From Mytilus trossulus (lineage: Eukaryota; Mollusca; Bivalvia; Mytilida; Mytilidae): a stretch of DNA of 64,000 nt. The DNA lies in the NCBI RefSeq assembly GCF_036588685.1, contig NC_086376.1, forward strand, positions 27,255,930 to 27,319,929, written 5' to 3'. The notes beneath the pieces were generated by a model. The model was not told the origin of the DNA and made no database searches. It saw only the letters and a program-made list of their open reading frames with translations. A program made the translations under genes and the position numbers. Positions 22,531 through 34,100 of this stretch are shown one piece after another. Every line of letters begins with the position of its first letter. Positions within the stretch are counted from its first letter, which is position 1.

Positions 22531-22855
22531 CAGTATGTTTACTTTTTTCTAATGGCACATATACAATATGTTACTATCCACTTACTGCACATATACTGTA
22601 TTTTACCGTATTTTCTGAATGCACATATATACAACTTATGTTAATATCTTCTAACTGAACATATACATCATGTCACTATCTTTTAGCTCAATATATACAG
22701 TATGTCACCGTCTTTTAGCTCAATATATACATCATGTCACTGTCTTTTAATTCAGCATATACATTATGTCACTTTATTTTAACTCAATATATATTTCATG
22801 TCACTGTCTTTTAACTCAGCATACACATTATGTCACTTTAATTTAGGTTCATATG
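22531..22855. repeat. Degenerate flank of the 33-bp minisatellite
   Basis: Units such as ATATACAGTATGTCACCGTC and ATACATCATGTCACTGTCTT continue with the same spacing but many substitutions. This is the older, decayed edge of the array. Confidence 0.8.
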
Positions 22856-22859
22856 TAGT

Positions 22860-25150
22860 ATGGAATTTTTTTAATAAAATGAACAAAACCATCCTGATAT
22901 AAAAGCGCTGCTCTTTTTTTTTTGGTTTTTGTTATCATTTGTTCAGAAGAGAAAGTAATAGCATTTGTTATGGATGTAATAATATATTAGCATTGCTTGT
23001 TGATTATTTTTCTGATAATTTTATATACATGCATAATTACATATTTCTTGTTTTTTACGTACGAAACGAAAATCAACTATACATTACAGTATCCGTTCTG
23101 TTATCAAAGAGAAGCTGTAGCTTAAGATAATCCTTAACGCTAAAAAAAACTCATTTATAACCTTGCAGCCAAATTATATAGACCGTTAAAAAAATACAAC
23201 TTATCATACTTAAAGCTTATTTTTTAAGACAGGTTTTTAAATCCCAGAAGTGTGCAGAAATTGCAGCTAATTTGTAGGTTTTCCAGAAAACTAGAACTTT
23301 GACAAAAAGTAATTCTTATCCGAAGACATAATTTTGCATTGTGTCAGGAATGTCAATGTAATTTGTCAAAGAAATGTGTTTTCGGGTGATATATTTTTGC
23401 AGTGTTCACGTGTATAGAAAGTTTTAATTATAATGGACAGAGGAAAATGACCACTGGTATTTATATTTTTGTATTTGTTAGTGTGACAACCACTGTTTAC
23501 AACCACGCCTTTTCTTTAACAACAGTTGTATGTCCAGGGGCTAATCTGTATCACTGACCGCATCAAATTGATTAAAATTTAAACCAATACACTGAAACTG
23601 CACTGTGTGCTGTTACAAGTCAGAAAAGAAAGATTTTAGGAACAAGTGCAATGAATTTATAATAAAAATTTATATAAAAAAAAGGAATAAGCCTAAAAAC
23701 TGTATTATATAAATTACGACTTTTTATTAATTGTATTAAAGGTTTCGAGACCATAACGCATCGATTGTATATTCAATTTGCAAAAAGAACGGCTATTTTA
23801 TCTGAACAAGTTATAATTTTTCTTTAAAATACATATAAAAAAGTAAAAAAAAAAAAAAGAGCGACTATCATTATTGTTTCTTCAGATCCAGTTTTAATGA
23901 GTTTAGATAATCAAAATATTAAAAAAAAATCGTCCGATCTTTTCCTTTCACCATTAACAAACGACAATCATTGTACAGCACCTCTTCTTGTACGTTAAAC
24001 TATGCTTCAGTATTTCATCCCTGTACTCTGAACGGCAAAACACTTATTAGTACTAGAGCCTACCCTACCAGTAATTAGTTCATGTAACTCCGAGAAAACT
24101 CAATAAAGGGACATGCCATCAGAAGTTTTAGTATGTGATTTCCAGCATATTTATCGTCAAGACAGGTTTATCAAATGTTTCACACAATATAGATATTTCA
24201 TTCTTTACTTGTTTAGAACTTTTCTATATTGTTTTAGAGAGAGAGATATGTTCATTTTCTAGAACTCTGTCGATACCCGGATGCTGGTAGTCTGTTAATC
24301 AATATCGTCATCTTATTAGTCAGTACGTCGATACTTCTATGATTTTAAAATTTTATTCTTGAATCTCCACATATAAAGTACAAATATTGATGAATCAACC
24401 ATTGTGCCAACGTTCGTTTTTTTTGCTAAAAAAATATTCCGTATAGGTCCAACTAGAGCTCTTATGTACCAAAGTACGCATACAGCCTTGGCGACTAAAT
24501 GTTTAAGTTTGAGCTTTCCTGAGTACAGGTAAGTTCCGAAAAGCTCGTCGGATACCCAACATTAATATGTGTGCTATTAATTCATTTGATCTCATTTCGT
24601 TTCATTTAAAAAACGAATCAGCAACTGATAAGGGTCGATATAATGTTGGTTGGTATTTATTCTACCAATATTTTTGTCAGTCTCTTTTTTACTTTTGATT
24701 TATTCTTATCTTTTTGAACGTCTAAAAAGTTTTAGAAACAGACGGTTCCATACTAAACTATCAGTCAATCTCATTTCATATAACTATTTATGACAGTATG
24801 GGTACTTCATAAAATTTTCATTTAAATCAAGAAAAAGAGGCCATAGGAAAAAACTATATTACAGCACTATAATATAAAAATAAGTATAATCCAGCATGGT
24901 ATTCTGGTGTCGTTACAACTTCAAGGGATTGGTTAATCATTCTGTCCTTATTAATAAATAAATACATGTACATTCTAGTTTACTGTCAGGAGTTTATAAT
25001 AATTCCTTAAAATATATAAAAGAACTGAAAATAATCGAAGGTCTAAAAAATATAAAGAAGGACGCCGTCTAAAATGAAATCATGGTATGTGCAATTAAAA
25101 TTTCCGGAACAAAAGACTAAAATTAAGAACAAAACTAAATGTAATAATAT
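22860..25150. other. Intergenic, nothing recognised
   Basis: AT-rich DNA between the two minisatellites. No repeat or exon is supported. Confidence 0.5.
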
Positions 25151-25154
25151 TCGC

Positions 25155-25665
25155 TTTAATGTTGGCAACATTGAAAAGACAAGTGTTTGGTTGTAGTTTA
25201 GACAACATTTACAGTCTAGTGTTTAGCTGTGATGTGGACAGCATTTAATAGACAAGAGTTTAGCTGTGATGTAGATAGCATTTACAGACTAGTGTTAAGC
25301 TGTGATGTGGACAGCATTGAATAGGCTAGTGTTAAGCTGTGATGTAGACAGCATTTACAGACTAGTGTTTAGCTGTGATGTGGACAGCATTGAATTGACT
25401 AGTGTTTAGCTGTGATATAAACAACATTTACAGACTAGTGTTTAGCTGTGATGAAGACAGCATTGAATAGACTAGTGTTTAGCTGTGATGTAGACAACAT
25501 TTACAGACTAGTGTTTAGCTGTGATGTAGACAACATTGAAATAACTAGTGTTTAGCTGTGATGTAGACAGCATTTACAGACTAGTGTTAAGCTGTGATGT
25601 GGAAAGCATTGAATAGACTAGTGTTTAGCTGTGATGTAGACACTATTGAAGAGACTACTGTTTTG
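25155..25665. repeat. 36/37-bp minisatellite (dimeric ~73-bp period), about 14 units
   Basis: Units share AGTGTTTAGCTGTGATGTAG followed by ACA(G/A)CATT. They alternate between a TTACAGACT ending (36 bp) and a TGAATAGACT ending (37 bp), giving a higher-order dimer of about 73 bp. No open frame is preserved. Confidence 0.92.
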
Positions 25666-27933
25666 CACTAAATTCTCTTCTTGCTTTGAAATTCACTAAC
25701 CATAATGTCCATGAACTAGACTTGAATAGTGAAAATATATCTTTAAGCATAAATTTTCTATCGAACCGATTTCAGAGTGAATGTGAACGTGGTGGATGAG
25801 ACAGAATTCTAAGTTTGTTTTTTTTTGGTTTTTTTTTTCATAAACAGGTTAATTTTGTTTTTATTTTATGTTGCGAATTTATAAGGTTATGTTTACATAT
25901 GCAATAAGGAATATAAGGAATAATGGGTTTTACTCTGGTATAAAATATTCTGTTTGGAAAACATTAAAGTCCATGTTTGACATGTTTTTATATTTATAAT
26001 GACCACAACTGAGTAACAACTATATTCAATATCATCTTATTAATACGACACCAAACGGTATTATATTGCTAATCTGGTAGTTAACGTTTTCCTATAGCTG
26101 ACACGCGCTGCTCGCGATCAGAGTATCCAAGCAGACAAACGCGCATGCACGTGCGTTTCCATATTTGTTGAAATCTGTAATTGGCATCCGTTTTATTAAG
26201 ACAGTTGTAATTAGCTTTCTATGATCTTTATAAACAAGTGTTATTCTTTTATCAGAAATGTTTTATGGTAAAACTAAAATTGATTTTAGCGATGACAACA
26301 ACATGGTATTGGTTACAACCCATCTATGCATCTTAACCAATGAAACTGACTCCTTCATTATAATAATTATTTTTTTCATTAATGTTTTAATGCTGTGTAT
26401 TGTGATTAAACTTTCATATTTTAGTTTTATATCAGGCTGATCAATTTTGACCAATTTTAGAATTATTCTTATCAAGGTAGGTCAATGTTTATATCATTTG
26501 CATCATCTCAATACACAGCGTATTATCAAATTTCATTTTGTTTTTTTCTGAAACGTATGTTTCCTCTCAATAAAGTTTTTTCGACCTTAGACAATAAAAG
26601 GTGTCATTTCAGTGTGCCTTATTATATATTTTGGCTTCATTATATATAACATAGTATATTTGAACGTCTTTGGCTTTTTTTTTCTCTTAGCGTTCCTGAT
26701 AAAGTTTAATCCAGAGAAGTTATTTGGACGATTTTTTTTTGTTTAATTCAGAATTGTGATCGTTACATATTTTCAAAGAAATTAATAATTTAGTAATACA
26801 TACAAAAGGGGGGGACAGATAATTACCGTTCTCGTACAAATCCAAACGTGTTATCATCTTTTTACTAGTACCAGCTGTTTTGTTTTTTCTAGGCTCAAAA
26901 ATAAAAGTTTATTTGCTGCTTTTTTATATATACTTTTACATTTTCAGGTAATTAAAAATATATAACTACTAGTACTAATCTGAATGTCAAACTTTTTTAA
27001 AATAAAAAATATCGCAAATATAATTAAAAGAAAGTCTTTCTAAATTTTCATGAAAAGAAATGACCTTTTAATTAAATAATTGAATAAAATAACATAAATA
27101 AGTTATTTATATAAAGAACCAAGAAATATGATGAATTACTAATCGATAACTTGAGTAAAACAAATATTTAGCAAATTCAATTTTAGTTTATAGTGTCACT
27201 TCTTTACTTATCCGAATTATTTAATAATTTGAATTTAGAAAGCATAAGTGTACTTTTCCTTTTATTTTCACGTCTAGTATGTTATTATTACAACAAAAAA
27301 GGAAATTCTGTCAACTCGTAACATTCAATTTTTGTCAAAATAACTGCTATAAACGATCAATTTACTCCTTTTTAAAAATTTAACAAAGGGAATAAATAAT
27401 TTAGCAGTTGATTTGCAATACATTTACAATTCCTGCAATCAAAACTTATCTTGAATTTCATAGTTTAACGAATGTTTTCTCTTTGATGAAGTATAATTAG
27501 TATACCTTTGATATTCCATATTCCATATTTCAGTTTTCAATGAATGAAATGTCAACTTTGGTATTACATATTTATGGTAGTAAAGAAACGATATGGGATA
27601 TCCATCCATGCCACTAATTCAGTACATGCATAGCAATAACACAATAAAGAAACAACAGTTTAGTTGGTGTTCTTCATCTCAATGTTATTATTTGCAAACA
27701 ACAAGCTACATTTATCATTTAGTCACAAGCTTCTACTACAATATAAATCTTAAAATGAATGCAAGTTTATCTACAATATAACATCATCATAAAAGACACC
27801 AGAAAAGAATTTGGTAAAATCATGCATTTAATTACAAAAGAATAACTGTTAGTCAATGCAAGTTTTCTCATGTTTAGATACCGTTATGCAAGCCGTTAAC
27901 TTTTATACAGACTTTGTTTTATTTGAAATATAG
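25666..27933. other. DNA upstream of the glass coding region
   Basis: AT-rich, no repeat recognised. A short CpG-richer patch at about 26098-26160 (ACACGCGCTGCTCGCGATC) is the only compositional break. Untranslated exons or the promoter of glass could lie here, but I cannot place them. Confidence 0.4.
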
Positions 27934-28145
27934 ATGTTTCCTGAACATCCTGATTCCTATAGTTGTAACACTGTAAATAGTAATGATGGCTGGAGAAGTG
28001 CTACACCTCAGGAAACCAAACCTTTCTGTATGGAATACAACAAATCTCCTGTAGAAGTCAGTGTTAATACGTACCCAGTAGCCACTATAGAAGTAGACCA
28101 AGTCCCAAGTATCTTCAATATATCACCATGTGCTCCAGTTTACAA
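27934..28145 (+). CDS. glass: Glass-like, coding exon 1 (212 bp)
   Basis: Begins ATG after ATTTGAAATATAG and ends at the donor GTAAGT. Seventy codons plus two bases encode [15 protein letters not shown] to SPCAPVY. I do not recognise a domain in this N-terminal part. Confidence 0.85.
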
Positions 28146-31100
28146 GTAAGTACACAAAGTCATGCCCATGTTATGGACTTAGTACAGAGGATTTGATTTC
28201 TCAATTTTCCAGCCTTTCCCCTTTTTAGTAGAAATTTTCAACCGACGGCTCATATTTAGTCTACGGAATTTTGACCCACACAATATACACGAAATGTTTT
28301 CAAAGCATATGATAAATGTGTGTCATGTTCCTTTTTGCGTGTTGAATACATTTTTCATATATTTCTATTTGCGAACTGAAACTACTTCTCAATAATCAGA
28401 TAATACTTTATTTTTTTTTATATTATAACACATTCCTAATGTCTCAAACACAGACCTGTCAACACGCGAAAGCTGTGAAGAAGTTTGGAAATATCCAGCA
28501 GTTTGAAAAAATCCTTTATTCCTTCGTATTCAAAAATTCCGCACATTTCTATTTAACAGGGTAATAAAATTTAGCAAACATTTAATTCGTATCTTATTGA
28601 CCTACCTCTTACCACATGCATTTGAAATAAAGAAAACAAACATAGTTAAAATTTGAATTGTTTTAAATTGTCTTATCGGGGCCTTTTATAGCTGACTATA
28701 TTCGGTATGGGCTTTGCTCATTGTTGGAGGCCGTACGGTGACCTATAATTGTTAATGTTTGTGTCATTTTGGTCTTTTGTGGATAGTTGTCTCATTGGCA
28801 ATCATACCACATCTTCTTTTTTATATAGTTAACTCGAAAACATCAACGTGTGCTAGCTCTCTCTTTTCATTTCGGGTGAAAAGGATGAAAAGATACAACT
28901 TAAAATAGAATTAAAATATGTTTACGGTGTGATTGTAAACAGATCATTATTCCTTTTGAATCGCACAATAACACGGAAGAGAGGGAGGATTCCGGAAAAG
29001 CCAGACATGACAATGTGGAGTTGAATATACATCACAGGACAAAAAATCTTATGAAATACATTTTATATGATTTTTCGGAAAATTTTCTGTAAGCTATTTT
29101 TCTTGTGAAAAGTTGGAATATACATATACCATTAATGCCGTTCATTTTATATAACGAAATTGTGCTGGTTAGTTTTCCACATCCGCTGAACCAAGAAAAC
29201 CGAATTCTCTTTATTTCAGGGAAAACTAATTTTGATGTGTAGGTAGCTTCAGCATTTATGGCGATTATACATGAATAAGAGGAATTAAAAAGATGTTTTA
29301 AAATATGCTGAAACTTCTTACATTATTTCACAGTCAATTAAAAATATAAAAATAATAACTTTCCATTCGATTGATAAATAGCATCTTCGAAATGAAATAT
29401 ATAGTTCCATTTATTTTTATTTGATTTAATTTGAAACTCATGTTATCCATTCGTTCGTTGTATTTGAGCTTTTCATTGTGCCATTTTCTTTTTGAAATTT
29501 CCTTGGAGTTCGAATTTTTTGTTATTTTCTTTTTTTTTTATTTGAAAAAAGAAATGTTCACAGGTGATAAAAAAGTCAAATCCAGCATTGACCAAACTAC
29601 ACATTAGTTCATAAATGAGCATATCAACCTAACTTTTAGAAATTGTTGAATTCTTATCTAAATTGAATTCAGTTCATTGTTTAAAATACGAACAATATTT
29701 TGATGAAATGATACATTTCTATTAGCGAGGAAATAAAATATCCTAAACTTTTTTTTATTGCATTAAACAAAACATCATTGGGAATTGCTAAATAATTTTA
29801 GTTATGTTTCTCCAAAGACGATAATATGATGAGTTTATTTACAACCACTGGGTCGATGCCACTGCTGGTGGAGTTTACATTCCCCGAGGGTATAACAAGC
29901 CAAGTAGCACTTCTGTGCTGACATGAATTATCATTGATATGGTCATATTTATAAATTATCGGTTTACAAACTTTTGAATTTTAGAAATACATGTACTGAG
30001 GCTTTTCTACCTCAGGAATAGATTACCTTAGCTGTATTTGGCAATTTTTTTAGGAACTTCGGTCCACAATGCTCCAACTTCGTACTTTATTTGGCCTTTC
30101 ATAATTAATTATTCGAGCGTCACTGATGAGTCTTATGTAGACGAAACGCGCGTCTGGAGTAATTACAAAATGTAATCCTTGTATCTATGATGAGTTTTTT
30201 TATTTGCATATATACATATATACTGAGGTATGAATACATCAGCAGCTATTTTTTAAATATGAATATACAAACAACCAGTTTTGTAATTAAAGATAACTTT
30301 TTTCGGCGAAAGCATTTCTTTTTCAAATGTCGTTTGCTGAAATATATTGGACTCAAAATATTTGAACCAATTTTCAATAATCTGATTGTCTGTATCTTCA
30401 ATTTACATATAGTTGGGACTCTCTATCTGCCAAAAAACTAACATTTAATAAATATCATGCACAAACTGCTGTTCTTTCGACAATATCTAAAATCACATAA
30501 TCATGCATGGTCATTGGAAATATAAGTTTCTATTATTCTTTTCCAGTTTTTACTGTTTGACTATAATTATCTTGCCAGCAAATTTAGTTCTAAAATTGTA
30601 TACTCCACCCAACCCCCTTTTCCATGAATTCTGCCTTAAGCAGATCAACATTTGTCATAACAATTGGCCATCCGGAATGAAAACTTTGAAAAAAATATGT
30701 TGTTAGTCAGCAGTTCTTCTGAATTGAAGCGACAATTACTGACGGGCACTTATATACATAGGGTTAAACTTGACTATGAGTACTCAACCTTGACTTCGCA
30801 GATCGGTTTTGATCCTGTATCACAGCTCCCAAATATTGCACCGAGTACCCATAATGTATATAAATATAATAAATATGTGATATAAGTGCCTATGAGATAA
30901 CTCTCCATCCATGTAACAATCTTGAACCCATTTAGCAAAAATAGCAGCGGTAATCTAATAAGTTTCCTTGTTTGAAAAAGTAAAATCTACGTAAACGTCC
31001 ACAAAAAGTACCCCTTTAAAAATGGACAGATAAAAAATGATGCAAGTTATCAATTCTTGAAATGAGTATTACTAAATATTGACCGTTGTGAAATTGGGCT

Positions 31101-34100
31101 AAATAGTTTAGAAAAAAATAAGATATCTTTTTTTTTCGATTCTTACGGATGTGAATTTAAGCAAAATTATAACTGGTGGAACTATATAGTAAATACAGAT
31201 ACAGCAAAAAAATAAATAAACACAGAATGGATACCTTTTTTTTTAAATTAAAGTAGGTGAAACCCCGTAAAATAAGTTGCTAGATGGGTACCTGACGTTA
31301 CACTTATTATACATTTTTAGTTTTTACTGCGTAAAGAATTAAAAAGTTTGTTCTTTATTTTTTTTTTAAATCGCTTCTATTTATATTCATTTAGAATTAT
31401 GTGCACAACATTTGATTACTTCCTTACTGTTAAACAATAATAGTATATATGAAATATGTTAGTATATTTAAAAAGGAAATATTATGTAAACGATAAGAAA
31501 GTTTTAGATTGTTTTTTTTTTCATAATGTCCAGTGACAAATATATCGTAACTCATATCAATCAAAGTTCGATAAAGGACTAATAAATTTTACCTTTTGGA
31601 CAATTTTTATATGTTGCATAATGCAGGAACAGTCCACTTGGAATTTTAGAAAAAGATTTTCTGTATAAATAAGTAAACAACGCAAAAAGGTGTTCTGAGG
31701 TGACAGTAGTTGTCAAATATCCAACTTTTGTCAACATTGTTTAAATCAAACATCATATCAACTTTCATATACTATGGTTAGTTTGTTAAATAAATACCAA
31801 TGTTATACAAAGGTGTCAAAGTTTATATGCTTAATATAAACAGTAAGATGGGGCTATTGCATTCAGTTGATGTTTGTTTTTTACTAATTCGTATTTTAAT
31901 TAACACGAAAGTGACCATCATTATATTTTAAACTTGTTTGCTTTGTGTCTAGTTACTGTCATTTTTCGGTGATAATAAAATAAACTTCAATGACTATGTA
32001 AAGAAATAAGTCTTGATTTCCTTTATTTATAACTTGTTGATATGTGTTTCTGACTTGGTTAATATCAGATTCATTACAATGTATAGACTGGAACTTTGAA
32101 TGGTAAGACATTACTTTTGCACATATAAGAACATATATTTTACAAATTCGTTAAACGATTAAATAAAATAATCTGCAGGACTACAACCACTGTTGAAATA
32201 AGTCATGTCTTAAGAACATACAATTCATTATATTTGAATAATAAGAAGCAATTTTTTTTAAATAATGAACATGTATGTGGTAAAAGCCGATTGCTTGCAT
32301 ATAAATATATCCCAATTGCACCCGATATCTGTTTTCCGTGTAAAAAGTTATAATCAAGCACAATGTTCTCTGTTAATGGCATTTTGATGCCTGAAGTCTT
32401 TATTTACCATTCAACTGTGACGCTTGGAGGATGTGTTTTCTAAAAGAACAATTGATACTCCACGGAAACCAACGGTACTCCTTTAATATCTGGTCTGGAC
32501 CCTTTTACAAACGTACAGACGCTTCTCAGGAAAATTGAAAGAAGCAAATATTGTCCATTGACTTCATGTTCCGCTATCTTGATCATGCCCTTTTAATTGA
32601 AAAAAAATCACAAGTGTAAATTTAGATAACACCATAGCTGTCAACCAATTCGTGATCACAATCCTAAATTTTGTGTAGTATCGCTTTCATTAGTCATTAT
32701 TTTATCAAAACTCTGACGAAGCTGTTACCGTGTAAGTACATGTTAATGAAGTCCATTTAGTAAGAACATATAATTATGTGTGTGCCTCGTACCGATCTTT
32801 TGAGTTGTGCACTTTATTTCTTGTGTTATACTGTTCAACCACTGTCTCGTGTTGGGGAATGTTTGGCACCCGTTAAAAAGTTTAAATCGCCACATTTTTT
32901 TATGGGCCTATCCCAAGTCATGAGCCAACAGTACAGTCGTTTCATGTCTGTCAAATTTGATTTGCGTAAATTGCTTTTTTTTTTATTATATTAGGACGTT
33001 AGTTTTTCTTGGTCGCATTGTTTAACATTATTTTTTTTCATGTCTGGGACTTTTATAATTGACTATTCGGTATGGGGTTTTCCCATTGTTGAGCGGCCTA
33101 TGCTTGCTTTTTTCCAATTCATTTTAATTCTGTTGTCGTCTCGTTTGTTATCATACCACATCTCCTCATCTTTATATAGGATGCCTTTTTATTTTTGTCT
33201 TTAGAATAAACTCATTATCGAAACCAGGAATACAATTTAATATTTACGCCAGACGCGCGTTTCGTCTACAAGAGACTCATCAGTGGCGCTCAAATCAAAA
33301 ATGTTATTAAAGGCCTAATAAAGTATGAAGTTGAAGAGATTTGAGGACCAAAAATTCATAAAAATTTTGCCAAATACAGCTAAGTTAATCTATTCCTGAG
33401 GTAGAAAAGCCTTATTTTTTTTCTCCAAAATTCAAAGTTTTGTTAACAGATAATTTATTATTATAAACATATCAATGATATCTCAAGTCAACACATAAGT
33501 GCTGACTACTGGGCTGGTGATAACCTCGGGGAAATAAATCTCCACCAGCAGTGGCATCGACCCATTGGTTGCAAATAAACTCATCAAAGATACCAGGAAT
33601 AAAATTTAATATTTACGCCAGACGCGCGTTTCGTCTACAAAAAACTCATCAGTGACGCTCGAATAAAAAATGTTATAAAAGGCCAAATGAAGTACTAAGT
33701 TAAAGAGATTTACAGTGATCCTATCAGGTGGGAAAATCGATTGTAATGGTTATTTAAATATAATTATGTATGTAAAACTATTGTATAAACTCATTTGATA
33801 TTTTCCCTGGTCAAGTGAGGATGTTAAAAAACAGGGGCCCCTGAGTATGCAACCTGGGCTACTTAGGTATTTTTATAACAGGAAATGATTGAATAAAATA
33901 TTTGTTATCGTTAAAAAAAAAAAGAAGAGATTTGAGGATCAAAAATTGCTAAAAGTTTTGCCAAAACAGGTACTATTTCAATTATTCTTTATATGAGTAC
34001 AACACCAAGCTGAGCAGGAGGGAAACACAATTAGGACCCATTAGAATACCGACTTTCTGATGGCATTTCAATTCACCAAAGTTCACAAACAGTAGTAAAA

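Noticed and set aside
20550..22658. 702-codon open frame and several 137-358-codon frames as genes
   Set aside because: They are by-products of a 33-bp minisatellite whose unit is a multiple of three; frames are open on both strands, and there is no signal peptide, unique domain or splice evidence.
26098..26160. Promoter of glass
   Set aside because: Only a short CpG-richer patch is visible; no TATA/Inr arrangement or transcript start can be supported.
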